From: Actinobacteria bacterium IMCC26256
Lineage (GTDB): Bacteria; Actinomycetota; Acidimicrobiia; IMCC26256
Direction of reading: 5' to 3'
Length of the DNA stretch: 64,000 bases
NCBI GenBank assembly: GCA_001023575.1
Contig: CP011489.1
Coordinates: 1,048,501-1,112,500 of the forward strand
A model generated the notes under the pieces. That model saw only the letters and a program-made list of their open reading frames with translations, ran no database searches and was not told where the DNA came from. The position numbers were made by a program, and so were the translations under genes. Below, piece after piece: positions 16,962 through 27,187 of the stretch. Position 1 is the first letter of the stretch; each line of letters begins with the position of its first letter.

Positions 16962-16983
16962 GTGAGTCGTGAGTGACTCGTGA
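16951..16983 (+). repeat. Three tandem 11-bp repeats at the clpS/DUF2017 junction
   Basis: GTGACTCGTGA, GTGAGTCGTGA and GTGACTCGTGA lie head to tail. The clpS stop is in the first unit and the GTG start of the next gene is at the end of the third, so the repeat number sets the spacing between the two genes. Confidence 0.8.
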
Positions 16984-17492
16984 GCGACTATCGATTTGAG
17001 CATGGCGACGATCCGCTGCTCTTGACCCTCTCCGACCCCGAGGCCGAGGCCCTTATTGATCTCGCTCGCTCAACTCTCGCGGTAGTTGATTCGCCGTTCC
17101 CAGCCGCTGGGGATGAGGCAGTGCGATCAAGGTTGTTCCCCCGTGCGTATCTCGACCCGACTGAGGACGCCGCCGAGTTTGCATTTCAAGCCACGGTCCA
17201 GAGCGACATGGCCCAGATTCGTGCTAATGCCATAACTGCGTTCATAGGAGAGATTGACTCCGGAAAGCACTCGCGTCGAGGGGTAGAGGTCTCGCTCGAC
17301 GTTGATGCAGCGGGGCGCTGGATCGGAGTCATCAACGACCTGAGGCTCACGCTGGGGACTCGCATCGGTGTCAGCGACTCAGAGGACGATCCAGGTCATA
17401 GCGAGATAGTCGGTGTTGGCCAAGGGGATAGGGCCTTCTACACGTGGATGACCTACCTCCAAGAAGAGCTCATATCTAGGTTGATGATCTAG
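16980..17492 (+). CDS. DUF2017-family protein
   Basis: A 170-residue soluble, acidic protein without signal or membrane segments. It directly follows clpS, the usual place of DUF2017 proteins in Actinobacteria, and its helical ends (LSDPEAEALIDLARSTL and YTWMTYLQEELISRLM) fit that family. The function is not known to me; the conserved pairing suggests a role tied to ClpS or the Clp protease. The GTG start lies inside the 11-bp repeat, so other GTG codons there are possible. Confidence 0.75.
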   Translation: MSDYRFEHGDDPLLLTLSDPEAEALIDLARSTLAVVDSPFPAAGDEAVRSRLFPRAYLDPTEDAAEFAFQATVQSDMAQIRANAITAFIGEIDSGKHSRRGVEVSLDVDAAGRWIGVINDLRLTLGTRIGVSDSEDDPGHSEIVGVGQGDRAFYTWMTYLQEELISRLMI

Positions 17493-17521
17493 GGCCCTGA
17501 TGATCTAGACAGTTGATCTAG
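17485..17521 (+). repeat. Three TGATCTAG repeats after the DUF2017 gene
   Basis: TGATCTAG occurs at 17485-17492 (the end of the preceding gene), 17501-17508 and 17514-17521. A small hairpin CTAGAA/TTCTAG follows at 17531-17546. The role is unknown; it may be a weak terminator region before the pyr promoter. Confidence 0.4.
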
Positions 17522-17558
17522 GCCGATTCACTAGAACCGTTTTCTAGAAGAGCGAGTT

Positions 17559-17586
17559 TTGCCTAGGTGCGAACTACTGCTAAAGT
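17559..17586 (+). promoter_or_regulatory. Predicted promoter of the pyr operon
   Basis: TTGCCT (17559-17564) and TAAAGT (17581-17586) are separated by 16 bp. The expected transcript would start near 17593, exactly where the PyrR-type hairpin begins. Confidence 0.6.
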
Positions 17587-17593
17587 ATTAATA

Positions 17594-17624
17594 CCGTCAC
17601 AGGGATCCAGAGAGATCTCAACGG
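17594..17624 (+). promoter_or_regulatory. PyrR-binding RNA hairpin in the pyr leader
   Basis: The RNA folds into lower stem CCGU/ACGG (17594-17597 with 17621-17624), an internal bulge CACA, an upper stem of six pairs (17602-17607 with 17614-17619) and the hexaloop CAGAGA (17608-17613). The loop matches the known PyrR consensus CNGNGA, flanked by UC and G as in the Bacillus pyr leaders. The 3' arm AGAUCUC (17613-17619) can instead pair with the ribosome-binding site GAGGAUCU (17638-17645). Binding by PyrR is inferred from this match and from pyrR being the next gene. Confidence 0.75.
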
Positions 17625-17647
17625 CAACGCATCAAATGAGGATCTAA

Positions 17648-18355
17648 ATGGCCGAGAGCCCGCAAGAGAAAAATCGAGCCAACGCGCATATCGCCCCGAG
17701 CGAAGACTCTTCATTTAATGATCAAACCCCCGATTCAGGGGGTTTTTCTATGCCCGCTGCTCTCGAGACTCTGCAAGGTGTCAGTGGCCCAGACGTCCTG
17801 CGTACACGCGTCTTCTCCGCCGACGATCTTCGCAGAGCGCATACCCGCATCGCTCACGAGATTGTTGAGCGAAATAAGGGCGCCGGCGATGTTGTATTGG
17901 TCGGGATGCACTCGCGCGGTCCGGCGATCGCAGAGCGACTCGCAAGCGCCATAAAATCTTTTGAGGGAGTTGAGGTGCCTGTAGGCACTCTCGATGCAAC
18001 CTTCTATCGCGACGATATTGGTATGCGCCCCGTTCATCCTGCAGGCCCTACTCAAGTTCCGGTAGATATAACAGGGCGTGTTGTAGTACTCGTCGATGAT
18101 GTTTTATTCACCGGCCGCACTATTAGAGCAGCCCTAGATGCCCTTACCGAGTTGGGGAGGCCCCGCTGCGTTCAGTTAGCGGTACTGGTTGATAGGGGCG
18201 GTAGAGAACTCCCCATTCGCGCTGATTATGTAGGGCGGAATCTCCCCACCCGCCTTGCCGAGGATGTACGCGTTCGACTCCTAGAGACCGATGATGTAGA
18301 TGAAGACACCATTGAACTCTGGGGACCCGCGGAGTTGCTAGGGGATGACGCGTGA
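17648..18355 (+). CDS. pyrR: Pyrimidine operon regulator PyrR / uracil phosphoribosyltransferase
   Basis: UMP-responsive RNA-binding regulator of pyr operons with weak uracil phosphoribosyltransferase activity. The PRTase fold is clear, with the PRPP loop [18 protein letters not shown] and the typical [17 protein letters not shown]. From the ATG at 17648 (GAGG, six bases upstream) it has 235 residues, about 35 more than usual; the normal N-terminus would begin near the internal ATG at 17750 (200 residues). The extra part is hydrophilic and encoded across an intrinsic terminator. Either the protein is extended, or the segment is a translated leader fused in frame. pyrB starts at the stop (GTGA overlap). 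Confidence 0.93.
   Translation: MAESPQEKNRANAHIAPSEDSSFNDQTPDSGGFSMPAALETLQGVSGPDVLRTRVFSADDLRRAHTRIAHEIVERNKGAGDVVLVGMHSRGPAIAERLASAIKSFEGVEVPVGTLDATFYRDDIGMRPVHPAGPTQVPVDITGRVVVLVDDVLFTGRTIRAALDALTELGRPRCVQLAVLVDRGGRELPIRADYVGRNLPTRLAEDVRVRLLETDDVDEDTIELWGPAELLGDDA
17724..17749 (+). terminator. Intrinsic terminator inside the pyrR 5' coding extension
   Basis: AAACCCCC (17724-17731) pairs with GGGGGTTT (17738-17745) around the loop GATTCA, followed by TT and CT, so five T in a row. It lies in the open frame between the well-placed ATG at 17648 and the internal ATG at 17750. Its 3' arm (GGGGG) could also act as the ribosome-binding site for the internal start. Confidence 0.7.
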
Positions 18356-19275
18356 AGCACCTACTCTCAGTAGATGACCTCTCTAGAGGTGACGTCGAGG
18401 ATGTGCTCGATCTAGCGACGTCATTCCTTGCAGTCACGAAGCGCGACATTCCAAAGGTTCCCGCCCTTCGCGGTAAGACCATCGTCTCGCTCTTCTTCGA
18501 GGATTCAACACGCACTCGCCTCTCCTTCGAGACTGCAGCTAAGCGAATGTCTGCAGATGTCATGACCTTTAGCGTCGCGACCTCCTCAGTTAAGAAGGGT
18601 GAGGGGCTTCGGGACACTGTCGGCACGATCTCAGCAATGGGGATAGATGCAGTGGTTATTCGCCACTCCTCGGCCGGCGCACCCCAACGCGTTACCGAAT
18701 GGATCGATGCGAGCATCATCAACGCAGGTGATGGTCGCCACGAACACCCAACACAGGCTCTACTCGATATATTTACCATCACTCAGCACAGGGGCCGAGA
18801 TCTCTCAGGCCTAAAGGTTGGGATTATCGGCGATGTGCGCAACTCGCGTGTTGCTCGTAGTGATGCAAAACTCTTGACGGCTCTCGGAGCTCACGTAACG
18901 CTCATTGCCCCTCCGACGCTCTTGCCAGAGTCAGTAGAGAGTTGGGGCGCCACTTCCTCGCTTGACCTTGATTCGGTGCTCCCAGAACTCGATGTTGTTA
19001 TGACCCTTCGAGTTCAGCATGAGCGAGATGCGCAGAGCCGGTTCCCGAGTCTTAGAGAGTTCACGAAGCGTTATGGGCTCACTCTCGAGCGCGCAGCGAG
19101 AATGCGCCCCGATGCGCTAGTGATGCACCCAGGCCCGATGAACCGCGGAGTTGAGATCGCCGGGGCCGTCGCAGATGGCCCATCATCAGTAATAGACGAA
19201 CAGGTCACCAATGGTGTCGCAGTTCGCATGGCAGTGCTTTGGAAGATTCTTGGATCAGGAGGCGACGTTGTCTGA
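18352..19275 (+). CDS. pyrB: Aspartate carbamoyltransferase catalytic chain
   Basis: Carbamoyl phosphate plus aspartate to N-carbamoylaspartate. The 307 residues contain the carbamoyl-phosphate loop [20 protein letters not shown] and [11 protein letters not shown]. No pyrI regulatory chain is near, as is usual outside the enterics. The start is GTG overlapping the pyrR stop. Confidence 0.96.
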   Translation: MKHLLSVDDLSRGDVEDVLDLATSFLAVTKRDIPKVPALRGKTIVSLFFEDSTRTRLSFETAAKRMSADVMTFSVATSSVKKGEGLRDTVGTISAMGIDAVVIRHSSAGAPQRVTEWIDASIINAGDGRHEHPTQALLDIFTITQHRGRDLSGLKVGIIGDVRNSRVARSDAKLLTALGAHVTLIAPPTLLPESVESWGATSSLDLDSVLPELDVVMTLRVQHERDAQSRFPSLREFTKRYGLTLERAARMRPDALVMHPGPMNRGVEIAGAVADGPSSVIDEQVTNGVAVRMAVLWKILGSGGDVV

Positions 19276-20557
19276 GTTCGTAATCAAGGGAGGGCAGATA
19301 CTCGAGGCAGGTGTCCTCCGTGCCGCAGATTTATTGGTTCGTGACGGGGTAATTGCTCAGATCGGAACCGGGCTCAATGCTACGCGTGTTCTAGATGCAG
19401 AGGGCGCAGTTCTGACCCCAGGCTTCGTGGACTTGCATGTTCACCTAAGAGAGCCAGGGGACGAGGATGCTGAGACCATAGAGACGGGCGCGCGAGCCGC
19501 AGCCCTAGGTGGTTATACGGCTGTGGTCGCAATGCCTAATACGCGCCCGCCGCTAGACGACCCGATTCTGGTACGCGCAGTTCAAGCAATCGGCGCAGAT
19601 GCGATCTGCGAGGTCATCTCCTCGGGGTGCATCACCATCGGACGCGATGGAATTGCTCTCGCTCCGATGGGTGAGATGCACGCTCTAGGCGTGCGGATAT
19701 TTACTGACGATGGCTCCTGCGTAATGTCCGCAGGGCTGATGCGACGGGCTCTTGAGTACTCACTTGGGCTCGAGGGCTCTGTCATAGCGCAGCACGCGGA
19801 GGACGACTCTATGTGCTCCGGTGGCTCCATGCACGAGGGGGAGTGGTCTAGTCGACTCGGTATACCGGGTCGCCCTGGCGAGGCCGAGGCGATCATTGTC
19901 GCAAGGGACATTCGCTTGGCGGCACTTACCGGAGCGCGTATCCACTTCCTACACCTCTCGACCGCCGCTGCAGTTGATTTGGTGCGTCGCGCTAAGAGCG
20001 ATGGTGTTCGAGTTACTTGTGAAGTTGCGCCGCACCACTTCACTCTCACCGATGAGGCATGCGCTTCCTTCGATCCCGCGTTCAAGGTGCACCCGCCTCT
20101 TAGGAGCGCGTCAGATGTTGCAGCGGTGCGAGCAGGCCTTAGCGACGGCACAATAGATGCGATTGCAACTGACCATGCGCCCCACACCCCCGAGTCAAAA
20201 GAACGCCCATTCGAAGAGGCGCCACCGGGGATGCTCGGGCTTGAGACCGCCGCTGCATTAACGGTCACAGAGTTGGTGAAGAGTGGGGTTATGTCGCTAA
20301 CGGAGGCATTCGCAGTGCTCTCAAGTAACCCAGCATCTATTGCTGGGATATCAGATCGACATGGTGCACCGCTAGCCGAAGGGCGCGTCGCGAACATCTG
20401 CGTGTTTGATCCAGACGAAGAATGGATTGTTGACCCGGTTCGGCTAGCGAGTAAGTCTCGTAATACGCCCTACGCCGGGCGCACCCTTACTGGGCGAGCG
20501 CGCCACACGATTCTGCGGGGCGAGGCCGTTGTTGTGGATAGCGCAGCGACACGATGA
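19268..20557 (+). CDS. pyrC: Dihydroorotase
   Basis: Zinc amidohydrolase that closes carbamoylaspartate to dihydroorotate. The start is set at TTG 19268 because a perfect AGGAGG (19257-19262) lies five bases upstream and it removes an unlikely N-terminus; this overlaps the pyrB stop. The 429 residues include the metal motif [10 protein letters not shown], the catalytic region [12 protein letters not shown], and [11 protein letters not shown]. It is a type I, PyrC-like long form. Confidence 0.95.
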   Translation: MSEFVIKGGQILEAGVLRAADLLVRDGVIAQIGTGLNATRVLDAEGAVLTPGFVDLHVHLREPGDEDAETIETGARAAALGGYTAVVAMPNTRPPLDDPILVRAVQAIGADAICEVISSGCITIGRDGIALAPMGEMHALGVRIFTDDGSCVMSAGLMRRALEYSLGLEGSVIAQHAEDDSMCSGGSMHEGEWSSRLGIPGRPGEAEAIIVARDIRLAALTGARIHFLHLSTAAAVDLVRRAKSDGVRVTCEVAPHHFTLTDEACASFDPAFKVHPPLRSASDVAAVRAGLSDGTIDAIATDHAPHTPESKERPFEEAPPGMLGLETAAALTVTELVKSGVMSLTEAFAVLSSNPASIAGISDRHGAPLAEGRVANICVFDPDEEWIVDPVRLASKSRNTPYAGRTLTGRARHTILRGEAVVVDSAATR

Positions 20558-21729
20558 AGCACACAAACGGTTCGGGAATGAGTGCAGCGGTATCGACTAC
20601 TCAAGGGAACGCAGTACCTCTACTGGTACCAGAGAAACGAGAAGGAATCTTGGAGCCTGCAATTCTTATCTTGGCTGATGGAGCGGAGTTTGAGGGAGAG
20701 GCGTTCGGCGCTCGATCCACTGCCGCTACTGGAGAGCTCGTCTTTAATACTTCACTAAGCGGGTATCAAGAGATCATCACTGATCCTTCTTACGCTGGGC
20801 AGGTTGTTGCCTTTACATATCCACATATTGGTAACTATGGAACTAACTCCGGCGATGATGAGAGTGCCCACCCCTTCCTCAGTGGAATTATCACTCGCGA
20901 TGTTGCCTTGAGGCCGAGCAACTGGCGATCAGAGGAGTCCTTAAACCACTTTCTTATTCGCCATGGGGTTCCAGGCATTACCGGAATAGACACACGACGC
21001 TTGACTCGCCATCTGCGTAGTGCAGGGGCCGTCCCGGGAGCGTTTGGCACAGATGAATCCGAGGTGCGTGCCCTTGCGTCTTCTGCAACTGGTACGGACG
21101 GTATCGATCTAGCGGCGACGGTCACCACAAAGGCGTCGTACATTTATGGCGACGACGATGCTCCGTTTACTGTCGTTGCTTACGACTTCGGGATCAAGCG
21201 CACAATTCTTCGGCATCTCGCTGGCTCTGGGTGCAGGGTTGAGGTAGTACCTGCATCAACCCCGGCCTCTGAGGTAATCGCTCGGAACCCGGACGGCATA
21301 TTCCTCTCTAATGGTCCTGGGGACCCTGCGGCGGTTGTTGGCGCAGCGGCGAATGCGCTTGCGTTAGTTGAGTCAGGGATACCGCTATTTGGGATCTGCC
21401 TTGGTCACCAGATACTTGGGTTGGCACTGGGCGCGCAGACTTATAAGTTGCCGTTTGGTCACCATGGTGGCAACCATCCAGTGCGGAATGAATTAACCGG
21501 CCGAGTCGAGATTACAAGTCAGAACCACAACTACGCGGTTGACCCTGGGGAGATGGAGCGCAGCGTAAAAATTACGCATGTCAATCTCAATGATGGAGTT
21601 GTAGAGGGCCTGCGCCTTACAGATGCTCCGGTCTTCTCGGTTCAGCATCATCCTGAGGCTGGCCCAGGGCCTCACGAGTCGTCCTACCTATTCGAAGAGT
21701 TCACCACGCTAATGACAGAGGTTCGCTGA
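20554..21729 (+). CDS. carA: Carbamoyl-phosphate synthase small subunit
   Basis: Glutaminase subunit that supplies ammonia to CarB. The 391 residues have the N-terminal CPSase_sm domain ([20 protein letters not shown]) and a class I amidotransferase domain with nucleophile Cys282 in [15 protein letters not shown] and the His/Glu pair in [11 protein letters not shown]. It overlaps pyrC by four bases (ATGA). The start used carries about 40 residues before the conserved [13 protein letters not shown], so a later start is possible. Confidence 0.96.
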   Translation: MKHTNGSGMSAAVSTTQGNAVPLLVPEKREGILEPAILILADGAEFEGEAFGARSTAATGELVFNTSLSGYQEIITDPSYAGQVVAFTYPHIGNYGTNSGDDESAHPFLSGIITRDVALRPSNWRSEESLNHFLIRHGVPGITGIDTRRLTRHLRSAGAVPGAFGTDESEVRALASSATGTDGIDLAATVTTKASYIYGDDDAPFTVVAYDFGIKRTILRHLAGSGCRVEVVPASTPASEVIARNPDGIFLSNGPGDPAAVVGAAANALALVESGIPLFGICLGHQILGLALGAQTYKLPFGHHGGNHPVRNELTGRVEITSQNHNYAVDPGEMERSVKITHVNLNDGVVEGLRLTDAPVFSVQHHPEAGPGPHESSYLFEEFTTLMTEVR

Positions 21730-21730
21730 T

Positions 21731-24700
21731 ATGCCACGTCGCGACGACATTAAGTCGATTCTCATAATCGGTAGTGGGCCGATCGTGATCGGGCAGGCAT
21801 GCGAGTTCGACTACTCCGGTACACAGGCGTGTCGAGTGCTTCGCGATGAGGGATATCGCGTTGTGTTAGTGAACTCCAACCCGGCGACGATCATGACCGA
21901 CCCCGAGTTTGCAGACGCAACCTATGTCGAGCCACTAGACGTCGAGAGCCTTACGCGAATCATCGCCAAGGAACGCCCGGATGCAGTGCTGCCTACTCTC
22001 GGAGGACAGACAGCACTCAACCTTGCTATTGAGCTCGAGGAGTCTGGAGTATTCGCTCAGTATGGCGTCGAGATGATCGGAGCAAGTGCAGAGGCAATCC
22101 ACACTGCTGAAGATCGCTCAAAATTCAAAGAAGCAATGAACGAGATTGGCATTGCTAGCGCCAAATCTGGCCTTGCCTACACAGTGGAGCAGGCCGTCGA
22201 GGTTGGATTAGAGGTTGGGCTCCCAATAATCGTGCGCCCTTCCTTCATTCTCGGCGGTAGCGGAACTGGAATGGCGACAACCGTCGACGAACTTCGAGTA
22301 GCAGCCGAGCGTGGCCTTGAGGCAAGCCCTGTAAAAGAGATACTCATCGAGCGCTCCCTTGTTGGTTGGAAAGAGTACGAATTAGAGGTAATGCGCGACC
22401 ATGCAGACAACGTGGTAGTGGTCTGCTCGATCGAGAACTTCGATCCAATGGGCGTGCATACGGGTGACTCAATCACAGTTGCTCCGGCGCAGACACTTAC
22501 TGATGTCGAGTATCAGCGTCTTCGTGATGCATCCTTCGCCTGTATACGACGAATCGGTGTTGATACTGGTGGATCCAATATCCAGTTCGCGGTCAACCCT
22601 GCGAATGGTGAGTTTGTAGTCATTGAGATGAACCCACGAGTCTCTCGTTCGAGCGCACTTGCCTCCAAAGCAACTGGATTTCCAATAGCGAAGATCGCAG
22701 CAAAACTTGCGGTGGGTTATCGCCTTGATGAAGTACTCAACGACATCACGCGCGTTACTCCTGCTTCATTTGAACCAAGTATTGACTACGTAGTTACGAA
22801 GATTCCGCGCTGGGCATTTGAGAAGCTGCCAGGTGCGGAGCCGGTACTTGGAACCATGATGCAGAGTGTCGGTGAGGCTATGGCTATAGGGCGCACCTTC
22901 CCTGAGTCACTTCAGAAGGCGCTCAGGTCTCTAGAGACGGGGCGAGGTGGCCTCAACTGTGACGCCGGAGAGTCTGAGTTCGATGCCCTTGATCTTGATG
23001 TAATCATTGCGAATGCTGCTATCCCGACCCCCGATCGGATTTTCTATGTCGAGGCTGCGATGAGATTGGGCGCATCACCCGAACGCGTAAATGCTGCGAC
23101 GGGAATTGATATGTGGTTCCTCGATGAGATCGGGCGCATCATTGATGAGCGCGCGAGAGTCGCGTTGATCGGAGGCGCGCAAGAAATGTCGCGTGCTGAT
23201 TGGCGCCGTGCGAAGCGCCTTGGATTCGGCGACGGACAACTTGCTTACATCTGGGGAGAGACCCCGGGAGCTGTTCGCGCTGCACGCATAGCCGCTGGGG
23301 TCGCAATCACATATAAGACTGTTGACACCTGCGCAGCGGAGTTCGCTGCTGAGACCCCGTATCACTACGGAACTTACGAGGATGAAGACGAGGTAGCACC
23401 TCTTTCGCGAGATGCGGTGATGATCCTCGGGAGTGGACCTAACCGGATAGGTCAAGGAGTTGAGTTCGATTACTGCTGCGTACATGCAGCCTTTGCCCTC
23501 TCCGATGCCGGCTACGAAACCGTAATGGTGAACTGCAACCCGGAGACTGTCTCGACGGACTACGACACAAGCGATCGGTTGTTCTTTGAGCCACTCACCG
23601 AGGAGGGTGTTCAGAATGTTGCTGATGCTCTAGCGCTCGCCGGCAACCTGCGTGGAGTCATCGTCTCTCTAGGGGGTCAGACGCCGCTTAAGCTTGCTCA
23701 CGCCTTGGAGGCTGCGGGTGTACCAATTCTTGGGACCAGCCCAGCATCAATTGATCTTGCTGAGGACCGAGAGCGTTTCAACGATCTATGTAACCGCATC
23801 GGCATCCCCCAGCCTGCGGGGGGTACAGCAACTACGGCAGATGCAGCGGTTGTAATCGCAAACGAAGTTGGTTTTCCAGTGCTCGTCAGGCCTTCGTATG
23901 TGCTTGGTGGTCGTGCCATGCAGATTGTCTATGACGAAGAGACGCTTCGCTCTGCAATGGCAGAGTTGACCGAGTTCGGAACACTTGGTCGCGAGGGTGG
24001 ATTATCTGCAGAGCGCCCAGCGCTTGTTGATCGCTTCTTAGAGGACGCAATTGAGGTTGACGTAGATGCGATTAGGGACTCAACCGGCGAGGTAATAATC
24101 GGTGGAGTTATGGAGCACATTGAAGAGGCAGGGGTGCACTCCGGTGACTCCGCCTGTGCGATCCCACCACCAACGCTGAGTGTGGAGGTAGTAGCTCAGA
24201 TTGAGGCATCAACTCGTCGGCTTGCTGATGCATTGGGTGTAATCGGATTAATGAATGTTCAATACGCAGTAAAAGATGGTGAAGTAATCATCATTGAGGC
24301 CAATCCGCGAGCCTCTCGCACTGTTCCGTTCGTGAGTAAGGCAACGGGGGTGCCGCTCGCGAAGATTGCAGCTCGAGTGATGGTTGGAGCGAGCCTGAGC
24401 GAACTCAGAGTTGAGGGGCTGCTCCGCCCGGCTTCAGATGGAGGGCACATCTCTGTCAAGGAGGCAGTACTTCCGTTTAATCGTTTCCCGACGGTCGATA
24501 CTGTGCTCGGCCCCGAGATGCGCTCCACCGGCGAGGTAATGGGGATCGACCGATCCTTTGGGCTTGCCTTCTGGAAGAGCCAAGCCGCGGCTGGTAACCG
24601 ACTCCCAGACTCCGGGACTGTCTTCTTCTCCCTTGCAGATCGCGATAAGCGCCAGGGATTGGTCGCTGCCCATCGTTTTGCGGAGCTTGGATTCGGGATT

Positions 24701-25036
24701 GTCGCCACATCGGGTACTGCCGCTGCCTTGATTGAGGATGGAATACCTGTAGCGAAGGTGATCGGCAAGGTAGGGGACGATGATGGGATAGACGCAGTCG
24801 ACTTGATTGAGTCTGGAGAGATTGTCCTCGTTGTTAATACACCGCGCGGGCGCGGGCCGCGCGCTGATGGTGATCACATTCGACGTGCTGCAACGCGTTG
24901 TCACGTGCCATGCCTAACGACAGTTGCCGCAACACTCGCTGCCGCTGCTGGGATCGCAGAGTCAACCACTCGAGAGGTCTCAGTTCTATCTCTTCAGGAG
25001 TATCACCGTGATAATCAAATGAAGTTTGGGGTTTGA
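21731..25036 (+). CDS. carB: Carbamoyl-phosphate synthase large subunit
   Basis: Makes carbamoyl phosphate for both pyrimidines and arginine. The 1101 residues hold two homologous halves, each with a preATP-grasp motif ([38 protein letters not shown]) and an ATP-grasp domain ([36 protein letters not shown]). They are followed by a C-terminal MGS-like allosteric domain (about 950-1080) where UMP or ornithine would bind. The length and layout are normal. It starts one base after carA. No other carAB pair is in the arg operon of this window, so the enzyme may serve both pathways. Confidence 0.97.
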   Translation: MPRRDDIKSILIIGSGPIVIGQACEFDYSGTQACRVLRDEGYRVVLVNSNPATIMTDPEFADATYVEPLDVESLTRIIAKERPDAVLPTLGGQTALNLAIELEESGVFAQYGVEMIGASAEAIHTAEDRSKFKEAMNEIGIASAKSGLAYTVEQAVEVGLEVGLPIIVRPSFILGGSGTGMATTVDELRVAAERGLEASPVKEILIERSLVGWKEYELEVMRDHADNVVVVCSIENFDPMGVHTGDSITVAPAQTLTDVEYQRLRDASFACIRRIGVDTGGSNIQFAVNPANGEFVVIEMNPRVSRSSALASKATGFPIAKIAAKLAVGYRLDEVLNDITRVTPASFEPSIDYVVTKIPRWAFEKLPGAEPVLGTMMQSVGEAMAIGRTFPESLQKALRSLETGRGGLNCDAGESEFDALDLDVIIANAAIPTPDRIFYVEAAMRLGASPERVNAATGIDMWFLDEIGRIIDERARVALIGGAQEMSRADWRRAKRLGFGDGQLAYIWGETPGAVRAARIAAGVAITYKTVDTCAAEFAAETPYHYGTYEDEDEVAPLSRDAVMILGSGPNRIGQGVEFDYCCVHAAFALSDAGYETVMVNCNPETVSTDYDTSDRLFFEPLTEEGVQNVADALALAGNLRGVIVSLGGQTPLKLAHALEAAGVPILGTSPASIDLAEDRERFNDLCNRIGIPQPAGGTATTADAAVVIANEVGFPVLVRPSYVLGGRAMQIVYDEETLRSAMAELTEFGTLGREGGLSAERPALVDRFLEDAIEVDVDAIRDSTGEVIIGGVMEHIEEAGVHSGDSACAIPPPTLSVEVVAQIEASTRRLADALGVIGLMNVQYAVKDGEVIIIEANPRASRTVPFVSKATGVPLAKIAARVMVGASLSELRVEGLLRPASDGGHISVKEAVLPFNRFPTVDTVLGPEMRSTGEVMGIDRSFGLAFWKSQAAAGNRLPDSGTVFFSLADRDKRQGLVAAHRFAELGFGIVATSGTAAALIEDGIPVAKVIGKVGDDDGIDAVDLIESGEIVLVVNTPRGRGPRADGDHIRRAATRCHVPCLTTVAATLAAAAGIAESTTREVSVLSLQEYHRDNQMKFGV

Positions 25037-25043
25037 TGCCGCA

Positions 25044-25085
25044 ATGAATCTCTGCGTGATAGCGACTGGAGGCGGCCAGGGATGA
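25044..25085 (+). CDS. Possible 13-residue coupling ORF before pyrD
   Basis: An ATG at 25044 opens 13 codons (MNLCVIATGGGQG) that end in a TGA overlapping the pyrD start as ATGA. Its last codons contain the GGAGG-like pyrD ribosome-binding site. There is no good ribosome-binding site in front of it. It may be chance, a coupling ORF, or the relic of a lost gene. Confidence 0.2.
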   Translation: MNLCVIATGGGQG

Positions 25086-26032
25086 GTTCAAGAGGCCGCC
25101 GACTTGATTCGATCGATTCATCCGCCGTGCTTGGCCCTCTGCGCCTTAGGTCCCCAATCGTAGCGGCCTCAGGAACCTTTGGGCACGGCGACGAGGTGGC
25201 GAGGCTCTGCCCGCCCGATCGACTCGGTGCGGTTACCGTTAAATCGCTCGCACCATATGAGTGGGAGGGTAATCCTGCACCGAGACTCCACCCGGCAGCG
25301 GCCGGAATGCTCAACTCTGTTGGGCTACAGGGCCCGGGAGTTGAGCGGTGGATAACGGAGGATCTACCGGCTCTCAAGGCGATAGGTGCTGAGGTAATCG
25401 TCTCAGTCTGGGGGCGCAACGTCCACGAATTTGCTGAGGCTGCATTGATGCTCGCTCCCTGTGCCGCCGATCTACTTGCGGTAGAGGTAAACGTCTCATG
25501 CCCCAACCTTGAGGACAGGTCGCGCATCTTCGCGCACTCCGTAGAGGCAACCTCAGCAGTAGTAGATGCAGTAGTAGCAGCCAAACTCGGGATACCAGTC
25601 CTAGCGAAACTCTCGCCTAATACAGATGAATTACCTGAGATAGCGGCGGCCGCTGTAGAGGCTGGAGCCGATGTGCTGACGCTTATAAATACTCTTCTCG
25701 GGTTCTCGATAGATGCTGAGTCGCGTCGACCTGTGCTTGGTGCGGGTCGTGGGGGACTCTCCGGTGCAGCGATCAAACCAGTAGCGCTGCGTGCTGTCTA
25801 CGACGTGACTCAGGCGTTACCGGGTGTTCCAGTCATCGGTACTGGTGGTATCTCAACAGGACGCGATGCGGTTGAGATGATGATGGCGGGAGCAAGTGCA
25901 GTAGGGGTCGGCACCGCAACATTTAGAGAACCGCGAGCCTCGCTCCGTATCCTCGATGAATTACTTGAGTGGTGTGCAGGCCACGGAGTTGCCCGTGTAA
26001 GTGACCTAACCGGATCGTTGGAGACAAGATGA
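25082..26032 (+). CDS. pyrD: Dihydroorotate dehydrogenase, class 1B-like catalytic subunit
   Basis: Oxidises dihydroorotate to orotate, with FMN. The 316 residues carry the class 1 active-site Cys140 in NVSCPN (class 2 enzymes use Ser), LAKLSPN, LINTLLG and VIGTGGISTG. The sequence resembles class 1B (NAD-dependent), which normally works with the iron-sulfur/FAD subunit PyrK. No pyrK is present in this operon, where it usually lies beside pyrD. GGAGGCGG precedes the ATG. Confidence 0.93.
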   Translation: MSSRGRRLDSIDSSAVLGPLRLRSPIVAASGTFGHGDEVARLCPPDRLGAVTVKSLAPYEWEGNPAPRLHPAAAGMLNSVGLQGPGVERWITEDLPALKAIGAEVIVSVWGRNVHEFAEAALMLAPCAADLLAVEVNVSCPNLEDRSRIFAHSVEATSAVVDAVVAAKLGIPVLAKLSPNTDELPEIAAAAVEAGADVLTLINTLLGFSIDAESRRPVLGAGRGGLSGAAIKPVALRAVYDVTQALPGVPVIGTGGISTGRDAVEMMMAGASAVGVGTATFREPRASLRILDELLEWCAGHGVARVSDLTGSLETR

Positions 26033-26733
26033 ATGATTTTGCAAGTGGCGCTCCAGAGTCAGTTCGCTCGCGCCTTGTTCTGCCCCTTGATGTCGGCGAT
26101 CTATCCGCTGCGGTGGCGGTTGCCAAGCGCCTTGCTCCTTGGTTCGGTATCGCAAAAGTTGGGCATGAGCTATTCGCTGAGGCAGGCCCCGAGGCAATCG
26201 AGCGCATGCATCAACTAGGCATGGCCGTTTTCTGCGATCTAAAACTCCACGACATTCCAAATACAGTTGAGCGAGCAGCCCGCGCACATGCCCGCCATGG
26301 CGTCGAGATCATCAACGCCCACGGAGCCGGTGGAGTTGAGATGCTAAAGGCATTCGTAAACGGCGCCAAGGAGGGCGCAGCCGATGTCTCTGCTCCCTCC
26401 CCAATCACACTTGCAGTTACGGTCCTTACATCGGAGCCTGATGCCTCTGCCTTCGCAACTCGCCTCGGTTATGCGGTCGAGGGTGGATGTGATGGTGTCG
26501 TCTGCAGCGCCTTAGAGACGGATCTTGCAGCGTCGAGAGGTATGAAGGCAATGGTTCCGGGAATTCGACTTGCTGGAGGAGATCTACACGATCAGCAGCG
26601 AGTTGGAACCCCAGGTGCGACGATTGCATCCGGCGCCACATGGCTTGTGGTTGGGCGCGCGGTAACCGGAGCTTCAAATCCTGAGGAGGCTGCGGGCCTG
26701 GTGGCTGCAGAGGTATTCGCGGTGATTGGTTAG
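26029..26733 (+). CDS. pyrF: Orotidine 5'-phosphate decarboxylase
   Basis: Final step to UMP. The 234 residues show the short-type active site FCDLKLHDIPNTVERAA with the Lys/Asp tetrad, then MVPGIRLAGGD and LVVGRAVTGA. It overlaps pyrD by four bases. orotate phosphoribosyltransferase (pyrE) is not in the window. Confidence 0.96.
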   Translation: MNDFASGAPESVRSRLVLPLDVGDLSAAVAVAKRLAPWFGIAKVGHELFAEAGPEAIERMHQLGMAVFCDLKLHDIPNTVERAARAHARHGVEIINAHGAGGVEMLKAFVNGAKEGAADVSAPSPITLAVTVLTSEPDASAFATRLGYAVEGGCDGVVCSALETDLAASRGMKAMVPGIRLAGGDLHDQQRVGTPGATIASGATWLVVGRAVTGASNPEEAAGLVAAEVFAVIG

Positions 26734-26764
26734 CGCCTTCATTTGGCTGAGTTAATTCTCCGCC

Positions 26765-26794
26765 TTCGAAAGTCTCAGGGGTGCCTTGTATGAT
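26765..26794 (+). promoter_or_regulatory. Predicted promoter of mihF
   Basis: TATGAT (26789-26794), one base from the -10 consensus, with a poor -35 (TTCGAA at 26765-26770). The transcript would have an AT-rich leader of about 45 nt before mihF. Confidence 0.45.
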
Positions 26795-26847
26795 GGGTGC
26801 TTCTTCCTCCATTTATTTTTATCCTTCAGTATTCGAGAGGCCTTTAG

Positions 26848-27177
26848 TTGAGTAATCCCCCAACCCTCACCGATGAGCAGCGCAGCGCCGCACTTGTAAA
26901 AGCAGGTGAGGCGCGACGCGTGCGCGCCGAGGTCAAGATGCTCCTAAAGCTTCATCGCATTACGCTCGCAGAGTTATTTGAGCGATCAGATACAGATGAA
27001 ATTGTTGCGAAACTAAAAGTTGTAAGCGCTCTTGAGTCTCTCCCCGGAGTGGGGAAGGTACTGGCACGTCGTACAATGGCTGATCTTGAGATCGCAGAGA
27101 ATCGCCGCCTGAGAGGTCTCGGCCCTAAGCAACGATTGGCGCTCCTAGCAATCTTCCCTGAGAAGTCACAGAAGTAA
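26848..27177 (+). CDS. mihF: Actinobacterial integration host factor (mIHF)
   Basis: A small nucleoid-associated DNA-binding protein of 109 residues. It shows the family layout: the N-terminal helix RSAALVKAGEARRVRAEVKM, then LESLPGVGKVLARRTM, a helix-two-turn-helix segment, and GLGPKQRLALLA at the end. In Actinobacteria mihF lies between pyrF and gmk, exactly as here. The start is TTG with GAGAGG upstream. It is expected to be abundant and perhaps essential, as shown for mycobacterial and Streptomyces relatives. Confidence 0.95.
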   Translation: MSNPPTLTDEQRSAALVKAGEARRVRAEVKMLLKLHRITLAELFERSDTDEIVAKLKVVSALESLPGVGKVLARRTMADLEIAENRRLRGLGPKQRLALLAIFPEKSQK

Positions 27178-27187
27178 CGGAGCAGTC

